Below are positions 12,125 to 24,076 of a stretch of 64,000 nt of DNA, one piece after another; the first letter of the stretch is position 1; each line of letters starts with the position of its first letter. Location of the stretch: NCBI GenBank assembly GCA_037179385.1, contig CM074188.1:24197318-24261317 (forward strand). Direction: 5' to 3'. The notes below the pieces were generated by a model. It worked only from the letters and a program-made list of their open reading frames with translations, had not been told where the DNA came from and ran no database searches. Both the position numbers and the translations under genes were made by a program. This DNA comes from Holothuria scabra (lineage: Eukaryota; Echinodermata; Holothuroidea; Aspidochirotida; Holothuriidae).

Positions 12125-12700
12125 AATCAAATCGACACCCCTGTTTGTAATAAAATGGTAAAATGAATCCATGAATTGCTCAAAATTAGGCACACTTCAG
12201 TCTATTCCGGGAAAATCACAGACCGAGGGGTGGGAGTGGCACCCACTGGTGCTACCATGGAAGTACTAACTCGGAGGTAGTACTTCCAATCCTCCATGGT
12301 GCTACTGAGACGCCGTTACGTAGGTCCACCGATGTATAACTTAATTCACTGACTGATACGAAAAAATGTCCTTTCGAACGAATACCTCATAATACACTAT
12401 CTGCAAACAGAGGATGGAAAAGTACGGTACCTCTAATTCCAGATTGTCTCTTCTAGCAAACGTCAGTGTGATGTTACTTAATTCTCTGGTTATGTCTATA
12501 AATACGAAATGGTCGAGTCGTTATACGAACGTGTGATGTGCGCGTGTAGAAATTTTGCATTAGAAACATTTATTTTTCTGAAAAAGTTACCCGCAGACTG
12601 TGCACCGAGACATTTGCAGTTTCCTTATGTGAGAGTTTTTGCCAATTTCAGCCTGCCAGACTAGTGGTCATTCACTACAGATTACAGATTTCATTAAAGC
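12125..12700. repeat. Duplicated segment shared with 44370-44950, holding a transposon empty site
   Basis: Blocks such as AAAATCACAGACCGAGGGG, AATACGAAATGGTCGAGTCG and GCAGACTGTGCACCGAGACA match 44400-44940 in order. This copy has a single GTGTGATG at 12531-12538, whereas the other copy has two, flanking a 186-bp insert. It also contains a 45-base insert at 12258-12302 between two GGTGCTAC copies. Confidence 0.75.
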
Positions 12701-13150
12701 ATAGTACTGAGGGATCTTCTTCTTCAGACTCCTAAATGTTTTGCTCCTTCATAACCCCACCTGCTGGCTCTGCACTCGAAAAATCGACACTCATAGAGAC
12801 CGATGACTAATGTAGTATATTTGATATGCAATTGAAAAAGGAACATCAAAGAATAAGATTGCAAGCGCGTGGAGCACCCGAAAGTGTTGGGGATTTGCAA
12901 AGTTAACATAATACAGAAAATCGATCGTAATCGGTAGAAGACACATTTCATCACCTAGCCTACACGTATAGTAGTTTTTGGTATTACCTATAGCTTTTAA
13001 ATTTCAGATCACAAAAAGAGGTGTGTGTGTGGGGGGGGGGGGGGGCTTTTACGTTCGTGTTCCCTCTACTGAAAAAGTGGGGGACATGTCCCCTGCCAGT
13101 GCCCGCCTCCCTCCCCCTCACACCCCGGCCAAATCGACGTCCATGCTTTA

Positions 13151-13447
13151 GGACCAAACCTCTCACCCCAAACTACAATTTTGGTAGCCTACCCGGTTAC
13201 CGAAATTCTCAATTGGCTCAGCTCTTTGACTGACAGCTAATTCAAACACAGTGCAGAGTGCCAAAGCTTATAGTACACAGCATGAACAGTAGGTGGTCTG
13301 ATTATATAAATTGAGTTTTTCTATACTCACCCTGAAGCAATAAACTGAGATTGTGTCTGGATGAGGATGAATTTCAGACAATTGTGGAAGGGGCTTCAGT
13401 AAGAAGGTAAGGAGAATTGGCACTGTTTGGGGTGAGAGAACTGGGCC
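13151..13447. mobile_element. MITE, about 297 bp, TIR ending in CTCTCACCCCAAAC
   Basis: The left end GGACCAAACCTCTCACCCCA and the right end (reverse complement GGCCCAGTTCTCTCACCCCA) are inverted repeats. TTTA flanks both sides (13147-13150 and 13448-13451), a possible 4-bp (or TTA 3-bp) target duplication. Related copies lie at 17738-18075, 23174-23467 and inverted at 23624-24018. No coding capacity. Confidence 0.7.
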
Positions 13448-14281
13448 TTTATGTAGGTTCTGAATTTCAAATATATTTATAGAGGAAGCCAAACTTTTTC
13501 GGACATTTTATCGTCCGAGGCTCCGAGCGTCTTAATGATAATATTCAATAACCCTATTAAACTGCAAGTTACCCGGCGACCTTCTTGATCAAGTTGCTGA
13601 TAAGAAGAGCAGATTCTTTAATATAAAAATCTATGATAAAATTGCAGTCAGTTGTTTCTCAGTTTTTCAGTTGTAGCATTACGATACCATGAGTTCGATT
13701 ACTTGTGTTTTCAAGCGGGTCATTGAGTTGGTTCATAAAATTCAACAAATTTCCCCAAAGGTGTTAAGTTTTCTTCACATATTAATGACAAATGGTCAAA
13801 CTTAGATAAACCCTACATCTTACATACAAAGAAATGTTTTATGAGTGAGTACTAAACCGTTCAATTCGGCCCGGGTTTTCAGAAATTCGTGCGAAACTAG
13901 ACACTTTTTCAAATTACGCACAAAACCGTTACCAGTCAGGACACCACAAAATTCGAAATTTTGACTTTTTCGTAACTATTTGATGTAAAACTTGACTAAT
14001 CATTTCAATTATAAGCGTTTTCAAATGGTAGTACACTTAAACACTTTCATCAAATTATCGATATCAACTCAATGAGCCCCTTTACTTGAATTCATCTGTT
14101 TTGTGCTGTCACGGTGAAAGAGGGGCAGTGTACGTCGCTCATTCTGTACGCAATGAACTGATCACTCAAGAGCTAGACATGCACACTCATTCATCATATA
14201 TGCATAGCAGACGATTGTGATAGACACCAGACTTCGACTTCGAAGTTCGAGAATCAGTTAGCCTATCACAACTTGAAAGTC
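13448..14281. promoter_or_regulatory. Upstream region of POLR2M (no motif assigned)
   Basis: No gene is seen here. It should contain the promoter and 5' UTR of the POLR2M gene that starts at 14282. There is an in-frame TAG upstream of the start codon (within 14180-14190) and no earlier in-frame ATG, which supports the chosen start. I see no clear TATA box. Confidence 0.35.
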
Positions 14282-17200
14282 ATGTTGCACGAGAAGCAGG
14301 GTGAGGTTGGAAATATTGACAGCAAGAGTAACAAAGAATTGAAAGATCTTCTCATCAGACAAGAGAAGCTTTTAGCAAATAGGTAAGCTGAATGTGTTTG
14401 TTTAAAGAGAGAACGAAACATTTCGCTAAATTGGGCCCTATGAATTGTGCATGTGTGATGATCCTATACTTTGTGTGGCAAACACTGTGCTACATATGCA
14501 AAGTCAGCCCATATTGCATGCAACTACAGCTTCTCTTTGGAATTCCCCCAATAAAAAAATTGGTTCAGAAGTCACTTCCGTGTCAGCTTACTGGAGGTAT
14601 TGCAAAATGATTGTGAATTTGTTTTAATTACTAATTTCTGGCAAGGCTTTGGGTGTTCTTAGACAGTGGTATATAAATCTAGACAAAATTTAAAATTTAA
14701 AGTTATTTTTAACACAAGTAAGGTTAGGTTAAAACGTTACTTTCCACCCCAAGATTTTCAGGGGCGAAAAGTTACAGGCGGAGGCTACCAAGGGCCGAAA
14801 CTAACAGACCCCAGTCTAGACACTGACTAATGTTAGGCCTAGGACTAACATAGTTTGCTCGATTTTACATACCAGACAGTTGTTTCATTTTATGAAGTCC
14901 ACACAGTTGCATTTGTAGTACATGAAGCCTTCTCATTGTCAAGAAAATGTTACCTAATCCCAGCAATAAATTTCAGTTTGAAAATTCCTTGGCACATTTC
15001 CAAGTATGGTTAGAATTTCCAAGTCAGGGGGTTGACACCCAGCCCTCACCCATTTCACCCAGTACTCATCCCAAAATGACGCAAAATGCCTGGCACTCTT
15101 TTCAGTTGATCTTAAACCATCATAAAAATCCTACAATTATCAAAATCATTAGTACCATCCACAGTTGTGTTGAGCTGATAACAGTGAACATCAAAAATTT
15201 TCCAAAGGGGGAGAGGACCCCTCTCCTAAGTAGGCCTAGACCTTTCCCCAATGATGCATTCAGATTAAGAATACCCAGCACACAGAATCAAGTAGCTAGC
15301 ACATCACTGATCAGTAATGGCAGTTTCATTTGCGTTCTCTAAACACTTCTCTTGCACCGATTACATTTTTTCTATTCAGGGAATAATTTGTGTCCATTTT
15401 GTGTAGCAAATTGCAGTGTTACTAGAGAAATTTATTCCCTGCATGCTGTTGTTAAAATGTGTGGGGAACTTTTATCCCTAAACATAAGAATATATTCTCA
15501 CCAAACTGTGTCCATCAGACATCATCAACCTACTTTTACGTACCGTCGATTACCCTTGGCCAAGACCATTGCAAAGTTTTTCCAAAAAGTTTTATTTGAA
15601 GCCAAAATTCAGTTTAGGTACTGCTGTCAATGGTGAAACATGTTCACATATCCACGTTGGGATACCGAATATTGTGTGGATGACTCATACAGTACTTGTG
15701 TATTTTAAGTTGCTCTCTAGTTTTCAAGTTTAAAGTGACATCTGAAGTGAAGTAGCCTACAGTACATACTGTATTGTTGCAGGAGAACTTGAACTTTGTA
15801 TGCAGACTGTGTAGTACTGTACATGCTGTACATTTTTAGCTCAACCCACAAAGTGTGGGTAGAGCATATGTTATACTATAGACAGAAAAACTGTCTCTCA
15901 CAAAAAATGTCTGTCTCACCTTTTAAAAGGTTTCAGCCACTGTAATTATATTGCCAGTGGATTTTTCTAAAATTTGCTGTACAGGTGTCATATTCTGTAT
16001 TCATGGGGCAACAGATTTCCTTTCTAGCTACAAGATAAACCAAAGGAAAGTGTTAATTTTTAGCCATTTTCATCAACTTTTAATGAAACACAATCCCAGT
16101 GGAGGCATTGTAAGCATATACTGTAGGCCTAAAGTATTTTTTATTTCCAGTCAGCTAATTACTTATCCTTCAGTAATTTTAGTATCTATTACCAGCCAGG
16201 TGCCCTTACACAGATCTCTCCTTGCTGTGTGGGGACACTTCCAATCACTGTAGTGTAGTGCTGTTTGGCTCATCACCAAGTTTGTTTACCTGGTCAAGCT
16301 GGAGTGGTGGATATAATTATGATCTTTGTTACATGTTACAATTTGGAATAATGTCAATTTGAATAGACACAAATCCGCATTTCCTATGTATCAGCCTTCA
16401 GTGGATGGTGCAAGCTAAAGTTTCTTCCAGTACTTCACTTTTTGTTTACAAATTTCACAGAGGAGTGAGCTGGGGAGGGAGGGAGAACAAAACAGATGGA
16501 AATGATGGGAAGGGAGAGAGGGATTGAGGGAAGGGGCAGGAAAGACATTTGGGTATCTTCCCTTCCCTTATTGCTTATGCCACTGTCCTACATAAACTGG
16601 TCATTTGTACTATGAGTTAAATTTCTAGTTCCTGCCCTCATAGGCAGCATTATCTTAAAGTGTACCTCAAGATGAAAAAATCAAAAATATATGTTAAAAA
16701 GCATGAAAACCAAGTGCTAACAGTCCAACTCCCATCATCATAGGACATTCCTGAGCTGAGATATAAAATGTTGAAGTTTTTTCACTTAATTTTAAATGGT
16801 ACAAAGCACAATAATTTGTGATGTCATTGTTGAACTTTAAGTCCAATTACTATATTTGTCTTTGTTTGTTTTTCTGAAAGTTACTGCACCTTGTACCAAG
16901 GTTTGATAGCACTCTTACTCAATATGGGGTGATGTAATTAAACCCTCTCTGTGCAATATGCTATGGAATCAAACACGAGTGTTCAAGATCATAAAAACAT
17001 TTGTAACTTTAAAAGGAAACCAAACATCTTACAGGTATGTGGCAAACTTCCTCAAGTTTAACTTAATGATAACCCACTGTTATTCTTTTAGAACTTTTCT
17101 GAAAAAGTTGCCTGATGGAGGTGCAAAAGTTCAAGCATTTGCAGACAAATTGAAGTCCATCTTAGAGGCAAGGGGAGATGCTGATGGAGCTGCAAGGATT

Positions 17201-20200
17201 TTCAATAACTTGAGGTTGACTGATACCAATACAGGTGCCAACTCTACAGAAACTGAGAAGGATCCACTTGAAGCAAGCAAAGAGCCTTCTTCAACTTCTG
17301 GCATTGAAGCATTTCAAAGTTTGCATTCCAATGTGTTTGCAAAAATGTTAGAGAATGATTCGACTAAATTCATGCCTAATAGAACATTAAAGTCCACATG
17401 TATTCCCGATGACTTGACAAGACCAGAAAGACCTACTGTAAAGGAAAAAGTAAGGAGAGAAAAAGATATAACATCAGCATATGCTCCACCATTGAAAAAG
17501 GAGTCGGTGAAACCAGTGGACTTGTCTGAATCTGTTAGACTCCAACTTGATCAACAGAAGAAATTAGAAGTGAGTAGAAAAGTTTTTATACTTTAAGGAG
17601 TAACACATTTTAATTTAGTATCAATGGACTAGGTTTAAAACAAATGTGAACATAGAGAAGGGGGCCAGTTAGGCTACCTCCACTTTGATGCCTCTTTTAA
17701 AAAAAATCTCATATCCTACTGAAGGAGCCTTTGTTACATTGAAAGTCCTCTTCGACCCACCACAACTATAATTTTGGTAGTGGTCCAGAAAATTCTCAAT
17801 TGGCATAGCTCTTTGATTGACAAGCTGTTTATAAAAAAAAAATGCCGAGTACACATTTTTAATACCAAAGCTTATATTTTACACAACTTGTAGGATACTG
17901 CACTGAGGGTGTTTTGATTACAACTTGGGGTGTTGTTTTGTATACTCACCCTTAAGTAATAAACTGAGATTGTGTCTCAATAAGGATAAAGTTTACAGTA
18001 GACAGTTGTGGGAGGAACTTAAGAAAGTAGGTTGGAAGAATTCGAACTGTTTGGGGTGAGAGGATTAGACCTTCAGTACCTTTGTGCTAGGTACATGTAA
18101 GTTTTGAAATTTTAGCCTTGTTTTACAGTACTATCCCTCTTTATTTTTGAGCCCTTTTGGATTTCTGTCCTCCAAAAGTTACTGTATGTCATGCTGTATT
18201 TCTCAAATTTTAGTTTCTCCTCCATTGCATGAATATTTCTATTTTGTGTCCAGGTAAGTTTAAGCACTGTAAGTTTTGCATTAATTCCATTCAAATGTTT
18301 CATACTGTGTATTGTTCACATGTTTATAAACAAAAGTAACAAGATAAAACAAACATACTGTATATACTGTACTGTATAAAAAGCAAAACCATATGAGAGA
18401 CACCATAAAACAGAAAAAAGTCCATTATCTCAGCTAGTGACCCAATAAACACAGAAAAAAAGTAACATCATACAGAACACAAAAAACCATATAAATAGAA
18501 CAAATGTGAACAAACTAAGCAGAGTGGTGTGTGCAGGATTTGTAAAGTTCCGTAGGACTAAATGGTGATTTCCCCTATTGATATGGGTTAGAGCAGACTT
18601 CCTCAATGAAATTTTCTGAAGCACCACGTTGTTAAAAGTTACTGATGTAATGCGCCACTGATCGTCATCCTGGGGGAGGGGTACTGTATAAGGGGAGGCT
18701 GTGTCCCCGTCCCCTTTTGAAAATTTTTACATTTCAGAAGGGGCTTACATGCAAAATGGTGCAATATTCCTGGCCAAAATTTTTCACAAACTTAATACCA
18801 TTTTTGCACTGACTCTAATGAATGTGAGAACAAATAGGACCTTATTATATCCTAGCCTGCGGAGCAGACTCTGTAGTAGCCTAAAGATGGCGCTCTCTCA
18901 AAATCATAATACATCTCTCTAAACAGTATTATATACAGAGTCTGCAAACCTTCGTCCAGTTTTCATTTACAGGAATCCCGCATTTTGAGGGAAGAATTAG
19001 TAAACATGAGATGGTCACTTGGTGCATGAAACAAGTATGAATAGTATATTTTGGTACATACAACTTATACAACAAATGGCGAACAACCTAATTAGCTTTT
19101 GTAGGTGGGAAATGTGTACCAAGCCATACGTTCGATGCATTAATATTACCTATTACGCGAGATAAAATTTAGTATTTTAAATTTTGTCGTGACGTCATAT
19201 TTGGTGGTCATAAATGAGATTCGCTAGAAAGTTGGCAGGCTATTGTATACCGTAGGTATGCCATGTAACTTAGTCGGAAACGTCGACTGTTCAACAGTGA
19301 AATCGTTGAAAGACTGATAGTATTATTAATAGTAGCGAAAGTAAGATTCTTGATATTTGAATGCACTTGAAATGCAAACACAGTAGCCTGCTTACAGCAG
19401 GCTAATTATATCCTTGTCTGTTTGTGACGTCAGTCTGTGGGAAGTATTAGATTTATTTACAGCACCTATTTTTAAGACAGAACAATATTCTTGCCAGAAA
19501 AGTTATGAAGAGTTAAATTTTCCAATACAGTATTTTCCCAGCAATTTTTTGCACCACTCCAAACTACGTCGCTATTTGAGGAAGCCTGAGTTAGAGTCTT
19601 GGAGGCACTTCAAAGTTTTTGGGATTGAAACAGTTTTGCAAAATGGTGCTGGCTCTAGACAGTGCCCTGGGGCTGTCAGGAGCTGTGGTTCATTAATTAG
19701 TGTTACCTTTTGAAAAGAAAGTATCTTTAAAGGGCAGGAGCAGTCATCCCAAATTGAAGAAGTGTAGTAGACTGTCCAGTTTCATGATTGGCTGTTGGGA
19801 GTCATGTGACAATGTTTTTTCTCTTCAAATGTGAAATTTACCAGAAATAACTGCTTGGTTTACCTTGAATATGCAGCAGTAAAGTCATAAAATGTAATGA
19901 AAGATACTTTAAAGAGAAATAAGATGAAAATTGTGTTGTTTAGCTTTTTCTTCAAAGTAAGTTTGGGGGGACTGCTCTTTACCTTTAAGATGATTTGAGA
20001 AGGGGTTTGCAAGACGTGACTGGCTATTCCCCTTGGCTTTTTAAGGTGATTGAGATGCAAAATGGTGCTATTTTTGAAACATTTTGAAGCATATTTAAAT
20101 ATGCTGGTCAGCCAATAGAGGCTTTGCAATTGCGGCACGGAAATGCCATGCTGGAGGACATTCATGCCAAATACAGGTGGCTTTGTGCCGAACGCACTGC

Positions 20201-21817
20201 ACAGTGTGCACTGTGGTATGCATGGTGGTATACAAATTCAACGAGCAAGCGCGTCCCGTATGGTTTACTACGTAGTTACATGTACTCCAACATGGCCGCC
20301 GGAGAGTATTATGATGTCATGTGAAAAGCCTCTATTGCTACAGACTATTTCGGAGTGATTTCCCCACCTACTTCCAGAGATGGGACCATGCTTCCACATT
20401 CTGCACACACTGAGAAGCATAGCAGATGGAGTGGGGGATAGAATAGGGAAAAAGCAAGAAAGAAAACAAAGAGAGGTACAGCTAGGTACTTTGTACTGTA
20501 GGTACTTTAAAGAGAGCGGATTCATGAAATGCACAAAAATTTTATATTATACACTTTTGTGTACAGTATGTTCCATCTCATGGATACTGCTTCCTTCTAC
20601 ATCAGGGTTGTCCAACCTTTTGCAGTGGTGGGCCACATGTAATGGTTATGATGGATGAGGGGCCGCATTCTATACTCCTTTTTTTTTTCAATTTTCCCGA
20701 CGTCCAAGGCAACAAAATGCAATCATTGCGCTTAGGGAACACTGATTCATTTTCGTTTTTGATTGAACAAATAAATAAATTTTAGCAAAAATTGATGGTG
20801 TTGGGCAGAATATTCGGACGAAGTTTTTTTTCATTTTCCTGCTGAATCATTCTCAACCCGCCCATGTGGACAACACTCCAATGTAGCTAAATGTAGCAGA
20901 CATTTGAAATGAATTATTTCATTCAAAAGTAAGCATGCCATAGCGGACGGCGAAGCCTAAAGTTGTCATCAATTAATCTGCTTATTGAATAATTTTGCAA
21001 TATAGATTATTTCTGACGGGCCAGACTGTGGCCCGCAGGCCATAGGTTGGACAACCCTGTTCTACATGGTTCTGATTATCATACTGTACTTACTATTTTC
21101 TAGGTGTTGAGAGCAGAGCAGGCTAGTGAAAGACTGGCAGAAAAGCTTGGAATTCAGTTTGGAGAGTTTACCCTAGATGTAGAAGTTGTTGGAAGGTAAG
21201 TTGTACAGTAGCCTTACTGCCAAAAATTCAAAATGTCACATAACCAATGCAGTTTCCTTATTTGTGTTGATGTATAGGTGCCAGGTTAGAAAATAAAATC
21301 AGTGGTAGGGTGAGGTTGGGGGAGAGTGTTGGCAGGTATTACCTAGTTTTGTATTGAATCCTTGTGGTAGTTGGATACATGTTTTTTTATCTTATACACG
21401 TATACAGTACTGCTACTCTGCAACTAGCTTGGCATGGGGAGGTAGTGCTGCTGACTTAAGCAAAGATGGTTTATTTCATATTAAGTGTTTCATATGCAAT
21501 TCCATGTAGTGTCAGGAATAAAACCTACAAAAATTGACCTAAGCAACTGAAGTGTGCCTCAGTTGAAGTTGCAATACAGTATTTGTTTCTGCTGAAAATA
21601 CAGTTTGGAAAAAAGAGAAAGTGAAGCAGCCATGTATTATGGGTACCAGCTGATGACAGCTTCTATGTCTGTGATGCTATTGTTACAAACTTCTCTGTTT
21701 CTTCACAGCTACAGGGAACCAGCCCAACAGGACAGTGATGATGATGATGAAGGTGGGAATGACCTCCTTGAGGCAGATGAAAAAGAGGAAACTGCCACCA
21801 GTGGACAGAGATTTTGA
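14282..21817 (+). CDS. POLR2M: RNA polymerase II-associated Gdown1 (POLR2M / GRINL1A) orthologue
   Basis: Four exons splice in frame at GT-AG sites: 14282-14382, 17092-17569, 21104-21195 and 21709-21817, giving 780 bases and 259 residues. Exon 1 ends KELKDLLIRQEKLLANR and exon 2 begins TFLKKLPDGGAKVQAF. This matches the conserved N-terminal RQE-LL-K-LPD-G block of Gdown1. Exon 3 carries QASERLAEKLGIQF, matching the C-terminal KLAERL block, and exon 4 encodes SYREP followed by an acidic tail (DSDDDDEGG), as in vertebrates. In the known family, Gdown1 binds RNA polymerase II, competes with TFIIF and makes transcription Mediator-dependent. The protein is shorter than human (368 residues), mostly in the poorly conserved middle. 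A hAT insertion ends 36 bases before exon 3. Orthology rests on motif order; I am confident of it. Confidence 0.9.
15838..16060. repeat. Dispersed repeat with AGCTCAACCCACAAAGTGTG hairpin, copy 1
   Basis: Lies in POLR2M intron 1. The start CAACCCACAAAGTGTGGGTAG is self-complementary, and the text continues through TGTCTGTCTCAC, AAAAGGTTTCAGCC and GTGGATTTTTCTAAAAT to GATAAACCAAAG. The same order of blocks recurs at 26185-26380. Confidence 0.7.
17738..18075. mobile_element. Diverged copy of the CTCTCACCCCAAAC MITE
   Basis: In POLR2M intron 2. Matches the 13151-13447 element over TCTCAATTGGC..TAGCTCTTTGATTGACA, AATAAACTGAGATTGTGTCT and GAACTGTTTGGGGTGAGAGG, with decayed left terminus. Confidence 0.6.
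18855..19390. repeat. Dispersed repeat with TAGCCTGCGGAGCAGACTCT edge, copy 1 (uninterrupted)
   Basis: In POLR2M intron 2. The first ~60 bases (GCCTGCGGAGCAGACTCTG, AAGATGGCGCTCTCTCAAAA) match 40453-40530. The later portion, ATTATTAATAGTAGCGAAAG, matches 41045-41070. The central piece TGTTCAACAGTGAAAT (about 19289-19304) is the empty counterpart of the 458-bp MITE insertion at 40569. Confidence 0.7.
20603..21059. mobile_element. hAT-superfamily MITE, 457 bp, 8-bp target duplication
   Basis: Starts CAGGGTTGTCCAACC and ends GGTTGGACAACCCTG, perfect 15-bp inverted repeats. It is flanked by TTCTACAT at 20595-20602 and 21060-21067. The termini resemble the CAGGGGTGTCCAAAC type ends of Charlie-like hAT elements and the interior has GGGCCACATG / GTGGCCCGCAGGCC. 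No ORF. It lies in POLR2M intron 2, close to the exon 3 acceptor. Confidence 0.92.
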
Positions 21818-22704
21818 AATAGTACCCATTTGTACATACTTGTATTTTACTCAGAGTCAAAATGATCATCAGCTCAAATTTAACTTACTGTACATTTCAC
21901 TTTGTGTAGAAAACCTTTCATATTTTAGTAGTATGCACACTTTGTGCCAAGATCAAGATCAGTGATTCTCCAAATGGGTAAGAATTAGCCAACAGGCTAA
22001 GTAATGGAAAAGGACTGAGGTATTGAAATGTTCATTTGTGAGAAAATTTTTGATACAAAATAGGTGCAAACATAGGTAGTGAGCTGAAAAGATAGGAATC
22101 CAAGTACAGGGCTACTGTAGATTCAAGATTTGGAAGAAAAGTCTTGATTTTTCTATGAGAGGACCAGGGGCCATTTGTTTAAGGGTTCAAAGTAGCATGA
22201 CTCGTAACTTGACCAATAGTCCTTCCCTTTGCCAACACAGCAAGGTCCGTGGGTTGCAAGTGAGGATGAATGTATGGGAGTAGTAAAGTGGCTTTGGAAC
22301 AATTAGGCCTACTCTACTGAAAATACGTCCCAGAAATGTTTTGAATTGAAACAGTTTCATTTCATTTCTCCTATTCTTGACGTCCTAATCCCCGGCCAGA
22401 ATGCCAATGTGAATGGAAGATTCCACCAGAAACTTTAAAAAGTGTGTTTGTGTGTGCTAGGGGAAGATAATTACTGCCAAACCCAAATTCCAAATTGATG
22501 GTGCCAAAACTTTCTTCAAGGCCCCTATAAGGTGCAATCTGACAGGTTTGAAATGTTTTTTTTACTAATGAAAGTTTCACATTGCAGCAAAGGTGTCCTC
22601 TTCTTGAATTAGAAGCCAAGACACTGACATTTTTCATCTTTGCTGAAAAAATGGGGGATTTTTCCCTCCTTCTGAGAGTGATGCCTTAAGACTAATGTGA
22701 GGGG
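21818..22704. other. POLR2M 3' flank / intergenic
   Basis: Presumed 3' UTR of POLR2M and spacer. No canonical AATAAA close to the stop was noticed and no further gene is supported. Confidence 0.35.
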
Positions 22705-22712
22705 GTCCAGAC

Positions 22713-22886
22713 TAGTGGCATGCGCAATAGGGGGGCCATGGCCCCCCACCTCTGTATGTAGTCAGGGGAAACAACCCAGTCTGGGGAATTTATATGGGAG
22801 CAATTCCCATTGATCTCCACCTCCATATCAGTCAGGGGGATGGACATACTAGCCCCCCACCTCAAATAAACCTGTGCACGCCACTG
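22713..22886. mobile_element. hAT-like MITE, 174 bp, 8-bp target duplication
   Basis: Begins TAGTGGCATGCGCAATAGGG and ends GTGCACGCCACTG, inverted repeats of the CAGTGGCGT class. GTCCAGAC is duplicated exactly at 22705-22712 and 22887-22894. The interior has two imperfect copies of CCCACCTC..AGTCAGGGG. Confidence 0.88.
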
Positions 22887-23173
22887 GTCCAGACTATTAA
22901 TCTTCCAAACCTGACTTTGAGTTAAAGCAACGGCATGAATTCCTCAACATATCATACCAGGGTGAAGCAATGATTCGACAACAAATGCAAAACACCTCTG
23001 TGGAAGAAGACAGCTCAAGAAGCCAAGTTTCCCACTCACCTCTCCATTTGTGCCTAAAAAGGGAAACAACAAAACTAGATAGTTTTGGATAAAATTCAGT
23101 GTGGAGGTCTGTACTTTTTCAAACATCTATGTTGTTGTTTTCCTCCCTTTGATTTTCTTTCAAAGACCAAAAA

Positions 23174-23467
23174 AGACCAAACCTCTCAACCCAAACTACA
23201 ATTTTGGTACGAGGGTACCAAAATTCTCAATTGGCTCAGCCATTTGATTGACAGCTAATTCACACAATGCAGAGTATCAAAGCTTTTATTACACAGCCTG
23301 AACAGTACTGAGAGTGTTTTGATTATATAAATTGAGTTTTTCTTTACTCACCTTGAAGCAATAAACTGAAATTGTATCTTAATGAGGATGAATTTCAGAC
23401 AGTTGTGGGAGGGGCTTAAGCAAGAAGGTTAGGAGAATTAGTACTGTTTGGGGTGAGAAGCCGGGCC
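23174..23467. mobile_element. CTCTCACCCCAAAC-family MITE, copy 3
   Basis: GACCAAACCTCTCAACCCAAAC at the left and TACTGTTTGGGGTGAGAAGCCGGGCC at the right form the inverted ends. The interior tracks the 13151-13447 copy closely (GCTCAGCCATTTGATTGACAG, AAGCAATAAACTGAAATTG). Confidence 0.7.
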
Positions 23468-23623
23468 TTTAATGTTAATTAGTTAAGTCCAGGCCCTAAG
23501 AGGACCCAAAGACTGGATGATATGTGTCACATAACTTGAGACTTATGGCTGTGAATGTTGCAAGCATTTTTCTACATTAGAGGTAAAAGTGACCTATTAC
23601 CTTCAGAAGGACTGGTGAAGCTT

Positions 23624-24018
23624 AAAGGCCCAATACTCTCACCCTGAACAGTACCAGTTCTCCTAATATGATGCTAGAAGTGAATTGCAAGTTTTAGCCA
23701 TCTCAAGCTGGCAACTAATAATACAGAATCTATCAGAGAACTTCCTGTTTATGTATCGTGAGATCAATAAAGTTAAAGGCCTATGCCCCCTTAAAAGACT
23801 ATTTGCACAATAGAGCAAAAGGTTGGTTTAAACGGGGATAACCGCCGCAATTACAGAGGCAAGCTTCACCCGAGTAAATGCATTTTTCTCAGGTAACATT
23901 GGCTTAAACATCTTATTCAATTCTAGCAGCATGAACCTTATTACTTAAGCCCCTCCCACAACTGTCTGAGATTCATCTTCATCGAGACACAATCTCAGTT
24001 TATTGCTTCAGGGTGCAT
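23624..24018. mobile_element. CTCTCACCCCAAAC-family MITE, inverted copy split by an insertion
   Basis: The left end AAAGGCCCAATACTCTCACC and GTACCAGTTCTCCTAA is the reverse complement of the right part of the copy at 23174. After about 270 foreign bases the same element resumes at about 23941 with AAGCCCCTCCCACAACTGTC and CAATCTCAGTTTATTGCTTC. With the 23174 copy it forms a widely spaced inverted pair. Confidence 0.6.
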
Positions 24019-24076
24019 ATCAGGGTTTCTGTCAGAGGGGGAATTTGTCCCCCCCTTTCCAGAAGGTGGGTAAAAT

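Noticed and set aside
19414..19713. 99-residue plus-strand frame in POLR2M intron 2
   Set aside because: No conserved motif, no splice partners, and partly repeat-derived; not needed for the gene model.
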